Source: Clostridia bacterium (GTDB lineage Bacteria; Bacillota; Clostridia; Christensenellales; Borkfalkiaceae). From it: 6,308 nt of DNA. A program made the position numbers and the translations under genes. Shown here piece after piece: positions 1 to 4,784 of the stretch. The notes under the pieces are model-generated. The model had not been told where the DNA came from, did not search any database, and saw only the letters and a list, made by a program, of their open reading frames with translations. Location: positions 1-6,308 of the forward strand of contig CAAGAM010000081.1 of assembly GCA_900767815.1 (NCBI GenBank). The letters are read 5' to 3'. Numbering within the stretch: position 1 is the first letter of the stretch; each line of letters starts with the position of its first letter.

Positions 1-390
1 AGCCTGATTAGTATCCCTCATATTGAGATTGTTTACGTAATATGTGTAAGACGACGGACTGTTCAAAACAAAAGCGCACTCGACGCCGCCGCTTGTAATC
101 TGCGATTTTATATCGTCAGGCGTTCCGTCGGCGACTTTTACGTTATACCCCGTAAAGGCTTGCGTAAAATATTCCTTTACGGTTTTAGAAAGGGTTTCGT
201 CCTCGGCGTAAACAAGCATTACGGGCAGATCCTTTTGCGGTTTTGTCCCGGACTTGAACGCCGTGATAATATTCGGAATAAACATCGCAACAGCGATTGC
301 CGCTACAAGAAATATCGTAACGCCTACAAAGACTTTGTTTTTAAGATAGCCTTTCAGCTCGAATTTAAGTATTTTCCAAAACTGTTTCAT
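1..390 (-). CDS. ABC-2 type transporter permease, N-terminal part (cut by window edge)
   Basis: This is the N-terminal 130 codons of the membrane subunit of an ABC exporter, and the rest lies beyond the left edge. The protein begins MKQFWKILKFELKGYLKNK, the usual amphipathic, basic start of ABC-2 permeases. One membrane segment follows at about residues 21-40 (VFVGVTIFLVAAIAVAMFIP), and then a large presumably extracytoplasmic domain starts (about residue 45 onward, containing DLPVMLVYAEDE). That layout matches the NatB/YhaP family. The ATG at 388-390 has an AAGGAGG ribosome binding site 6 bases upstream, which overlaps the TAA stop of the ATPase gene. The two genes are therefore almost certainly one transcript and translationally close-coupled. 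The partner ATPase is the gene at 403-1293. The exported substrate cannot be told from the sequence. Relatives are linked to Na+ or drug export, but that is family knowledge only. Confidence 0.88.
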   Translation of the reverse strand, partial: MKQFWKILKFELKGYLKNKVFVGVTIFLVAAIAVAMFIPNIITAFKSGTKPQKDLPVMLVYAEDETLSKTVKEYFTQAFTGYNVKVADGTPDDIKSQITSGGVECAFVLNSPSSYTYYVNNLNMRDTNQA

Positions 391-402
391 CGCTTTGCCT
401 CC

Positions 403-1293
403 TTACACCTGCGCGCCTGCGTACTCAACGAATATATCGTTGAGAGAAGGCTCGAACACTTTCACTTCGTCGATATCATAGTTTTCGACAAGGCGTTTCA
501 TCATGGACTGCTTTTCATCGGGGCTTGTAAGCTGAATAAGAAGAGTTCCGTCCTCGCGTTCGAAGCAAGCCTCGCCTAAATCGGATTTTATCCGTTCGGG
601 GGTTGTCGTGCTTACCACTAATTTATCGCGCACGTAATTCCTTTTTATTTCAACCAAATCCCCGCTGATTGCAACCCTGCCCGCGCTAAGAATCGCGATA
701 CTGTCGCAAAATTCTTCTATGTACGCCATCTGGTGGCTTGAAAATAAAACTATTTTTCCCTTTGCGATCTGCTCCTTTACCACGTCTTTAAGGAGCATTG
801 CATTTACGGGATCGAGTCCCGAAAAAGGCTCGTCAAGAATGACAATGTGCGGATTGTGCGCAAGAGCCGTTATCAACTGAATTTTCTGTTGATTTCCTTT
901 TGAAAGGGTATCGAGCCGTTTATTGCGGTATTCCGTCATGCCGAGCCTGTTAAGCCAGTAATCGACCGCTTTGACAGCTTCTCTTGTGCTCATACCTTTC
1001 AGTTCGGCAAAATATACAAGTTGGTCTATAATAAGTTTTTTGGGGTAAAGTCCTCTTTCTTCGGGAAGATAACCAAGCCCGATTTTGTTATAATCAATCG
1101 GCTTTCCGTCCAGAAGCACCTCTCCGCCGTTTGCGGGAAAGACGTTCATAATAATACGGATAGAAGTCGTTTTACCCGCGCCGTTTCTACCCAGAAGTCC
1201 GAACGCTTTGCCGCCCTCTGCCGTGAAAGAAACACCCTTGAGAACTTCCTTTTCTCCAAATGATTTATCGATATTTTTTAATTCAAGTATCAT
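403..1293 (-). CDS. ABC transporter ATP-binding protein, NatA/YhaQ type with C-terminal DUF4162-like tail
   Basis: This is the 296-residue cytoplasmic ATPase that would power the permease encoded just downstream. Visible motifs in order are Walker A GRNGAGKTT (35-43), the signature LSKGNQQK (130-137), Walker B VILDEP (151-156) with catalytic Glu155, the D-loop SGLD (158-161), and the H-loop SSH with His187. The Q-loop position carries Glu in GYLPEERGLY (74-83) instead of Gln, and the signature is LSKGN instead of LSGGQ. From memory, both variants are usual in the NatA/YhaQ branch, so they do not indicate inactivation. The last roughly 80 residues end in EPSLNDIFVEYAG, as in the DUF4162 C-terminal domain. 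Length is normal for the family. The start at 1293 follows GAGG/AGGA purine stretches. The gene is the first full-length gene of its operon, 822 bases of which precede the permease, and it is expressed from a promoter about 270 bases upstream through an attenuator-like leader. The substrate is unknown. Confidence 0.93.
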   Translation of the reverse strand: MILELKNIDKSFGEKEVLKGVSFTAEGGKAFGLLGRNGAGKTTSIRIIMNVFPANGGEVLLDGKPIDYNKIGLGYLPEERGLYPKKLIIDQLVYFAELKGMSTREAVKAVDYWLNRLGMTEYRNKRLDTLSKGNQQKIQLITALAHNPHIVILDEPFSGLDPVNAMLLKDVVKEQIAKGKIVLFSSHQMAYIEEFCDSIAILSAGRVAISGDLVEIKRNYVRDKLVVSTTTPERIKSDLGEACFEREDGTLLIQLTSPDEKQSMMKRLVENYDIDEVKVFEPSLNDIFVEYAGAQV

Positions 1294-1357
1294 ATTTCCT
1301 GTCCTCGCCGATTGTAAATTTTTTTCTTACAGACTAAATATTCTTGTCTGGCATGGA

Positions 1358-1471
1358 TTAAGTCTGTTGTTCTTTTGTAATTCGTTTACCCGCCGTTAGT
1401 TTCTTTGAAAAAGAACAAAAAAGCGCAAGAAAAAAGTCTTTTCTCTGCGCTTGTAATCTAATTGGTTTCAT
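1358..1471 (-). CDS. Putative 37-residue leader peptide upstream of the ABC operon
   Basis: This short ORF lies in the transcribed leader of the ATPase gene and begins MKPIRLQAQRKDFF. Its ATG (1469-1471) follows a GGGAGGT ribosome binding site with an 8-base spacer, which is better than the site of the ATPase itself. That Shine-Dalgarno sequence lies in a small hairpin (1472-1486, GGG..GG / CC..CCC, loop UAA), so initiation may be modulated. The peptide is basic with a Phe-rich middle, and its stop is at 1358-1360, 64 bases before the ATPase start. An intrinsic terminator (1409-1452) lies inside the coding sequence at codons 7-21, so ribosome position would decide whether the hairpin forms. 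Such leader ORFs precede bmrCD and other drug-efflux ABC genes (established knowledge). The function here is inferred, and the peptide has no recognisable family. Confidence 0.55.
   Translation of the reverse strand: MKPIRLQAQRKDFFLALFCSFSKKLTAGKRITKEQQT
1409..1452 (-). terminator. Intrinsic terminator (attenuator) inside the ABC operon leader
   Basis: On the minus strand, AAGCGCA, a bulged G, then AGAAAA pairs with TTTTCT then TGCGCTT, giving a 13-bp stem with one bulge and a 5-base loop (1421-1452). It is followed at once by TTTTTGTTCTTTTT. On the plus strand no T-run follows, so it works only toward the ABC genes. It lies about 107 bases after the predicted transcription start and about 115 bases before the ATPase ATG, which is where an attenuator would be. 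Overlap with the leader ORF supports ribosome-controlled read-through. It could also act simply to keep expression low. Confidence 0.75.
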
Positions 1472-1565
1472 GGGCGGTTACCTCCCGTCGAGAGTTTTTG
1501 GTTTTTTCTGTCTCTTTACCTTGTTCTTGATGTTTCAGTATCTCTATACGGATACTATCAAACAC

Positions 1566-1594
1566 ATTATAGCACAATTTTTTTGTTTTTGCAA
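1566..1594 (-). promoter_or_regulatory. Sigma-A-type promoter for the ABC operon leader
   Basis: On the minus strand there is a TTGCAA -35 box (1589-1594), a 17-base spacer, and a perfect TATAAT -10 box (1566-1571). The predicted start of transcription is near 1559, giving a leader of about 265 nt before the ATPase. The first part of the leader can fold as a hairpin (AGTATC 1551-1556 paired with GATACT 1537-1542). The promoter lies inside the segment bounded by the 16-bp inverted repeat 1339-1354/1608-1623. Confidence 0.72.
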
Positions 1595-1605
1595 GCTTTA
1601 ACGCG

Positions 1606-1888
1606 CTATGCCAGACAAGAATAATACGAACCGTGGTCTAACGGCATGTTTTTGACTAATACTGTGTTGCGCTCACGGGTTATACGGACAGTATTAACCC
1701 ATTCGCGCGCCTTGTCTTAGTCTAAAAACACGCCGTCAGACTCGCAAGCGACCCAAACGCCGATATTTTCGATGATTTTTGGTAAAGGCGAACGCAGACG
1801 TACTATATGTACTTCAAGCGAGAATTTGACAAAAAGCACGGAAATTGCGGCTTTTGGGCAAGGTTCGTTTTATTTTTGGCTGGCATAG
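1606..1888. mobile_element. MITE-like 283-bp element with 27-bp terminal inverted repeats
   Basis: The ends 1606-1632 and 1862-1888 are inverted repeats matching at 24 of 27 bases. Each reads outward as GGTTCGT..TTATT..TTG..CTGGCATAG. The element carries no transposase and no clear target-site duplication. Inside is an imperfect long inverted repeat (1636-1659 / 1717-1741), so most of the left half can fold. Both ends can be read outward as short ORF tails: minus 1606-1716 ends GSYYSCLA, and a 38-codon plus ORF at about 1772-1888 ends GSFYFWLA. This is a consequence of the shared repeat and probably not coding. Outward-facing promoters with identical TTGCAA-17-TATAAT architecture lie just beyond both ends. 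It looks like a multi-copy non-autonomous element, but copy number cannot be seen here. Confidence 0.55.
1636..1741 (-). repeat. Long imperfect inverted repeat, possible structured RNA
   Basis: Arms 1636-1659 and 1717-1741 match at 22 of 25 aligned positions, the exceptions being two substitutions and one bulge. In a minus-strand RNA both substitutions become G-U pairs, whereas in a plus-strand RNA they are A-C mismatches. The loop holds further pairing: AATACTGT 1658-1665 with ACAGTATT 1688-1695, and alternatively GGGTTA 1677-1682 with TAACCC 1695-1700. No promoter reading into it on the minus strand was recognised. It is part of the MITE-like element. Confidence 0.5.
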
Positions 1889-1889
1889 G

Positions 1890-1918
1890 TTGCAAAATGC
1901 GATAGGATATGGTATAAT
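1890..1918 (+). promoter_or_regulatory. Sigma-A-type promoter reading right from the MITE-like element edge
   Basis: There is a TTGCAA (1890-1895), a 17-base spacer, and a perfect TATAAT (1913-1918). The predicted start is near 1925. The transcript begins with a small hairpin with a GAAA tetraloop (CGGTT 1941-1945 / AACCG 1950-1954) and runs into the decayed surface-protein region and then toward the lipoprotein at 2646. No intact ORF with a good ribosome binding site was found between 1925 and 2645. The promoter may be left over from the gene that decayed, or may now serve the lipoprotein through a leader of about 720 nt. Confidence 0.65.
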
Positions 1919-2084
1919 ATAACTATAAAAATAAAGAAAGCGGTTGAAAAACCGAACGGAAAAGAAGCAGAAGCACATACTATTCATTTATTGGCAAGAA
2001 AAAAAGAGGCTTAATTTACAGGTAAAAGACTGACAGACAAGATATAATAATCAACAAACAAGCAAGCGGAGCAAGGCGATTGCT

Positions 2085-2618
2085 CCCGACACGTGCAGAC
2101 AGAAAGACACGGCAACTTATGCAGAAATGCACCGACTAATCTACGCCCCGAATAGAGCGCAAAAAGCGGCGAACGTCTTTGCAAGGTTTCGCCAAAGGAA
2201 AGAAGTTTGCGAAAGATCGGGAACAATGCCTTGTTTTTTTGTTATTTGCAGCGTTATTGTAGAAATAACTTATCCGTTCGATAAGGATAACCGCTACGGG
2301 ACTACTTTACCGGAAAGTAGAGTTTCCACCATAAAGGGCATCACTGGCATAAATGTACAGGTTGCGAAGAAAAACTCGCTCTTGCCGAACATATCGGTGG
2401 TGTTGCGACTTGCATTGAAAAAGCAATCTGTACCGTTTGCGGCGGTAAGTACGGCAGTTTATGCAAACGTTCCATATGAAGGGCTTTCGGGCGGAGCGAT
2501 TGAGGGTATCGTCGTAGGGAGCGTTGCATTTGTGAGCTTGGGTTGCTTTGCTCTGCGTTGGTTCGTCATCAAAAAGAAATCTTTTCCCGACTTGTGTGCA
2601 GTATTCAAGAAAAAATAA
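2085..2618 (+). pseudogene. Decayed 3' end of a Cys-repeat surface protein with C-terminal membrane anchor
   Basis: Two recognisable pieces lie in different frames. Frame 2 (2321-2479) reads HHWHKCTGCEEK, then HIGGVATCIEKAICTVCGGK, a Cys-rich repeat typical of large Firmicute surface proteins (usual form 'H.W.KC..C......H.GG.ATC.EKA.C..CG..YG'). It is bounded by a TAG before it and a TGA after it. Frame 0 (about 2475-2618) reads EGLSGGAIEGIVVG, then a hydrophobic stretch ending RWFVIKKKSFPDLCAVFKKK. This is a C-terminal transmembrane anchor with a basic tail ending at a proper TAA. The spacer normally found between repeat and anchor is missing, so a deletion plus frameshift joined them. Further upstream (from 2085) PDTCRQKDTATYAE resembles a third repeat scrap, with low certainty. 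An open 163-codon frame across 2127-2618 exists, but its first two thirds do not look like protein. Confidence 0.65.
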
Positions 2619-2645
2619 TAAAATTAAAAAACGGAGGTTTTTGTT

Positions 2646-3497
2646 ATGAAAAAGAAAATTTTAAGTCTTGGTGTGGTAATCGTACTGATTATTTGCACGT
2701 TTGCAACGCTTTCCGCATGCGGAAGAAAACTGAAGGACAGAGAGATAACCCCGACGATTGAAGATATCTGGCAGGACCATACAGGAACGGTCTATGCCGA
2801 AGTGGGAAATCTCGGCGATTACTTAAAAGATAAAGATGCGGGAAAAGAAATGCATTTTTCCATAAACGGTGGCGAGTGGTGCCGTGGATTTTCTTGGCGG
2901 GAGTCCGAGGAAAATCCGGGAAACTGCATTTACGCTTTTCTCTCTACGAAAAGCGAAGAAGAAAAAATAACCGAATATCTGACAGAAGGAGAGGCGTTGC
3001 ATATTCAGCCGGGGACGACTATAAACGTATCCGCCCGCACACCGGAAAATTACTATTACAAGCCGAGCGCCGAATCCGAGCAAAAGACATATACGTTGAA
3101 ATCGAAACTGCAAAATGCGCTTTCTTGGTCTCTTCCTATTAGTCGGTTTAGCCGAGACGTTGATTCTTCGGGCTTTCGGTTCTCTGACGATGCGGAAACG
3201 CAAGACGAAAAAAAGTTCGTGTTTTATTACCACAAAAGCAATCCTCGCATTGTGGAAATAGGCATTCCCGCAAGTACTTGGGACGAGAGCGAGAAAATGT
3301 ACCGCCATTATATAAGGGAATTGACCGAAGAGGAAAAAGCAACGGTTGCAGGTTTCGGGCTGGAATACAAGGTGATACCGTATAACGAAAGATATCTGAA
3401 AAACCATGATGACGGAGGAAAGTCCGTTGACTGTGATCTTTTGGAACGGGAAGAAACCGAAGGAAAACCTTCGGTGTACGGGTGGACTTCGATGTAG
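2646..3497 (+). CDS. Putative lipoprotein of unknown function
   Basis: This gene encodes 283 residues with a classic lipoprotein signal: MKKK, a hydrophobic core (residues 5-20), and a lipobox LSAC with the lipidated Cys25. The mature protein should therefore be anchored to the outer face of the membrane. The ATG has a GGAGG site at 2633-2637 with an 8-base spacer. I do not recognise the mature domain. It is hydrophilic, rich in Glu, Lys and Tyr, has no further membrane segment, and contains a segment EALHIQPGTTINVSARTPENYYY that may be beta-strand. It follows the decayed surface-protein gene by 27 bases and precedes the rhodanese gene in the same frame. A perfect 7-bp hairpin with an AAAA loop (3457-3474) lies in its last codons but lacks a T-run. 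The TAG stop at 3495 is followed by an open frame all the way into the rhodanese ORF. Confidence 0.8.
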   Translation: MKKKILSLGVVIVLIICTFATLSACGRKLKDREITPTIEDIWQDHTGTVYAEVGNLGDYLKDKDAGKEMHFSINGGEWCRGFSWRESEENPGNCIYAFLSTKSEEEKITEYLTEGEALHIQPGTTINVSARTPENYYYKPSAESEQKTYTLKSKLQNALSWSLPISRFSRDVDSSGFRFSDDAETQDEKKFVFYYHKSNPRIVEIGIPASTWDESEKMYRHYIRELTEEEKATVAGFGLEYKVIPYNERYLKNHDDGGKSVDCDLLEREETEGKPSVYGWTSM

Positions 3498-3542
3498 AAT
3501 CTGTTAGAATCACACGTCTGGGAGTTTACGCCAAACGATGCA

Positions 3543-3959
3543 ATGCGGGTGAAAGGCTTTGTTTTCCTCGTAAGGCAAAGGGCAACGAAGGACGCCGTTC
3601 AGTCGCAAGCATTGGCGTTCCGGTATAATTATAGCTGGGAAATAGTAGGCGAATATCGCAAAATAACCGCCGAGCAAGCGTATGAAATGATGAATACGCA
3701 AGAGGTTACAATCGTGGACGTGCGCACGCAAAGCGAGTATGACGAAGGGCATATTCAAAACGCCGTGCTTATTCCAAACGAAACGATAGGCAGCGAGCCT
3801 CCCACAAATCTTCCCGACAAAAATGCGGTTATTCTCGTGTACTGCCGTAGCGGAAGAAGGAGTGAAGATGCGGCAAGAAAGTTGGTAAATCTCGGTTACG
3901 TAAACGTCTATGATTTCGGCGGTATAAACGACTGGACATACGGAACGGTTACGGATTAA
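3543..3959 (+). CDS. Rhodanese-like domain protein, N terminus uncertain
   Basis: Residues 39-135 form a complete rhodanese homology domain: YRKITAEQAYEMM, then VTIVDVRTQSEYDEGHIQNAVLIPNE, then the active-site loop CRSGRRS with catalytic Cys101, and YDFGGINDW near the end. Such domains move sulfane sulfur through a Cys persulfide. The basic active-site loop (R-R) is of the thiosulfate/polysulfide sulfurtransferase kind. From memory, close relatives in gut Clostridia are lipoproteins with a signal peptide before the YRKITAEQA segment. Here residues 1-38 are not a signal peptide and no Shine-Dalgarno precedes the ATG at 3543 (nearest GGGAG is about 18 bases away), so the annotated start is the least bad choice. 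Alternative GTG (3549) and TTG (3612) starts also lack sites, and the next ATG (3687) would cut the first strand. The gene may be 5'-truncated or fused to foreign upstream DNA. Confidence 0.75.
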   Translation: MRVKGFVFLVRQRATKDAVQSQALAFRYNYSWEIVGEYRKITAEQAYEMMNTQEVTIVDVRTQSEYDEGHIQNAVLIPNETIGSEPPTNLPDKNAVILVYCRSGRRSEDAARKLVNLGYVNVYDFGGINDWTYGTVTD

Positions 3960-3968
3960 AAAGGAAAG

Positions 3969-4030
3969 CCTTACCGCAAAAACAAAGGGAATAATTTTTT
4001 ATCTATAAAAATCCTTGTTTTGCGGTAAGG
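3969..4030. terminator. Strong hairpin terminator between convergent genes
   Basis: CCTTACCGCAAAA at 3969-3981 pairs with TTTTGCGGTAAGG (4018-4030). The stem continues inward through ACAAAGG / CCTTGT with one bulge, to about 18 bp around an A/T-rich loop. In the minus direction it is followed by CTTTCCTTTTT, a good U-tract for ending the Crp/Fnr gene, whose stop is only 2 bases before the stem. In the plus direction only TTT follows, so termination of the rhodanese transcript may be weaker. Confidence 0.8.
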
Positions 4031-4032
4031 TT

Positions 4033-4692
4033 TCACAAGACATCGGCGGCATCGACGATAAAATGATTTTTGTCGTATTTTATTATGCCGTCTTTCTGCA
4101 TTTTGGAAAGCTCGTTGCAAAGCGCGCTGCGTTCTACGTTGAGATAGTCGGCAAGTTGTTGACGGCTGTAAGGGATATCGAATGAAAAACTACCCGCTTT
4201 TTTGATGTATTCCGAAAAAAGAGAAAGAATCCGTTGCCTGATCGATTTGGGCATAGTGTGCAGCATTCTTTTGGAAAGTCGCAGGTTTTTTTCGGCGCAA
4301 AGAGAAAGCAGATTTTGTATCAGCTTGGTGTGGGCGGCGCAGGTACGCGAGCACGGGTGTGAAATACAACGCATACTGACAAGAAGCACCGTCGAATCCT
4401 CTGTGCAAAGGACGTTGACAGTCATCGGCTCTTCCGGTATGCAGGCGAACGCTTCGGCAAAGGTACCGCCAACGCCTATGCGACTTATCACGCTGTTGTT
4501 TCCCCACACGTCGCTCAGCTCTATTATCACCGCGCCCGAAAGCACGATGCCTATATATTCCGTCGGATTGCCTTCTTTAAGAACATACTCTCCCTTTTTG
4601 AATGCGATTTCTTTCGTTTTAAAGCAGCCGAGTAGCGATTCTATTTCCGTTTCTTCTATTCCGCGGAAAAGTTGCGTGTTGGATAATTTCAT
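4033..4692 (-). CDS. Crp/Fnr-family transcriptional regulator (HcpR-like context)
   Basis: This gene encodes 219 residues. The N-terminal cNMP-binding-like beta-roll spans about residues 5-110, with KKGEYVLKEGNPTEYIGIVLSG (32-53). A long dimerisation helix follows (about 120-145), then a winged helix-turn-helix at about 170-215 with recognition helix ERSALCNELSKM (187-198). The canonical phosphate-binding RxS motif of cAMP-binding CRP is not evident, so another signal is likely. A cluster of Cys109, Cys114 and Cys118 (SHPCSRTC) lies at the end of the beta-roll; in all there are eight Cys. The ATG has GGAG 6 bases upstream. The gene is divergent from the ferredoxin/Hrb block, with a palindrome between them. 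That resembles the HcpR arrangement near hcp-frdX genes, which control nitrosative-stress functions in anaerobes (established knowledge). Assignment to HcpR itself is inference. Confidence 0.87.
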   Translation of the reverse strand: MKLSNTQLFRGIEETEIESLLGCFKTKEIAFKKGEYVLKEGNPTEYIGIVLSGAVIIELSDVWGNNSVISRIGVGGTFAEAFACIPEEPMTVNVLCTEDSTVLLVSMRCISHPCSRTCAAHTKLIQNLLSLCAEKNLRLSKRMLHTMPKSIRQRILSLFSEYIKKAGSFSFDIPYSRQQLADYLNVERSALCNELSKMQKDGIIKYDKNHFIVDAADVL

Positions 4693-4707
4693 AAAAAACT
4701 CCGTTTT

Positions 4708-4723
4708 TGTTGTTGCAACAACA
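4708..4723. promoter_or_regulatory. 16-bp perfect palindrome, predicted Crp/Fnr-family operator
   Basis: TGTTGTTGCAACAACA is perfectly self-complementary and has the TGTTG-N6-CAACA geometry of Crp/Fnr-type sites. It lies in the 92-bp gap between the regulator and the ferredoxin gene. Its centre (between 4715 and 4716) is 41.5 bases before the predicted plus-strand transcription start (4757), the class II activator position. It covers about +9 to +24 of the minus-strand transcript of the regulator, a place where binding would block elongation. Confidence 0.7.
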
Positions 4724-4737
4724 GATTTTCATTTATG

Positions 4738-4766
4738 ATTATAGTATAATCGTAGTGCAAAGTCAA
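4738..4766 (-). promoter_or_regulatory. Promoter of the Crp/Fnr regulator gene
   Basis: On the minus strand there is a TTGACT -35 box (4761-4766), a 17-base spacer, and a perfect TATAAT -10 box (4738-4743). The predicted start is near 4731, giving a 39-nt leader that contains the palindrome. Both boxes are near consensus, so it should fire without an activator. Its -10 box lies 1 base from the -10 box of the plus-strand ferredoxin promoter. Confidence 0.75.
4745..4750 (+). promoter_or_regulatory. Activator-type promoter (-10 box) of the ferredoxin operon
   Basis: There is a perfect TATAAT at 4745-4750 with no recognisable -35 hexamer at 16-18 bases upstream. The space where it should be is occupied by the right flank of the palindrome 4708-4723. 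A good -10, an absent -35 and an operator at -41.5 is the usual build of a class II Crp/Fnr-activated promoter. The predicted start is near 4757, 28 bases before the ATG. Confidence 0.65.
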
Positions 4767-4784
4767 GAATCTGAGGTAAAGAAG

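Larger units (their letters stand above)
1339..1623. repeat. 16-bp perfect inverted repeat bracketing promoter and leader
   Basis: TATTCTTGTCTGGCAT at 1339-1354 is the exact reverse complement of 1608-1623. The 253 bases between hold the ABC promoter, the leader ORF and the attenuator. Identity stops on both sides of each copy. The left copy sits between the leader ORF stop and the ATPase. The right copy is also part of the 27-bp terminal repeat of the neighbouring element (1606-1632). Two readings fit: recombination sites of an invertible promoter segment, or partial copies of one repeat family that landed in opposite orientation. No recombinase gene is in the window. Confidence 0.7.

Noticed and set aside
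160..579. Open frame on the plus strand over the permease and ATPase genes
   Set aside because: It is antisense to two clearly coding genes with conserved motifs, and has no ribosome binding site or recognisable domain.
1606..1716. 36-codon minus-strand open frame ending GSYYSCLA, and a 38-codon plus-strand one ending GSFYFWLA at 1888
   Set aside because: The similarity of the two ends comes from the terminal inverted repeat. Neither has a convincing ribosome binding site, so I treat them as element sequence and not genes.
1294..2645. CRISPR array, tRNA or known riboswitch in the long gene-poor stretch
   Set aside because: There are no regularly spaced direct repeats, no cloverleaf with a CCA/T-loop signature, and no aptamer consensus I recognise.
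2823..3407. 194-codon open frame antisense to the lipoprotein
   Set aside because: The composition is unnatural for protein (many Phe, Arg, Cys), there is no ribosome binding site, and the opposite strand has a complete lipoprotein gene.
3457..3474. Perfect 7-bp hairpin CCGAAGG/CCTTCGG as a terminator
   Set aside because: It lies inside the lipoprotein coding sequence and is not followed by a T-run.
3598..3629. TATAAT at 3624-3629 as a promoter for the rhodanese
   Set aside because: There is no acceptable -35 box at 16-18 bases, and a transcript starting near 3636 would offer only an ATG (3687) inside the rhodanese fold.
4202..4738. 178-codon plus-strand frame over the Crp/Fnr gene
   Set aside because: It is a mirror of a well-conserved regulator on the other strand and runs through the promoter region.
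4707..4784. Upstream ATG (4707) for the ferredoxin gene
   Set aside because: It would place the operator and promoter inside the coding sequence and lacks a ribosome binding site. The ATG at 4785 has GAGG at 8 bases and begins with the conserved protein start.
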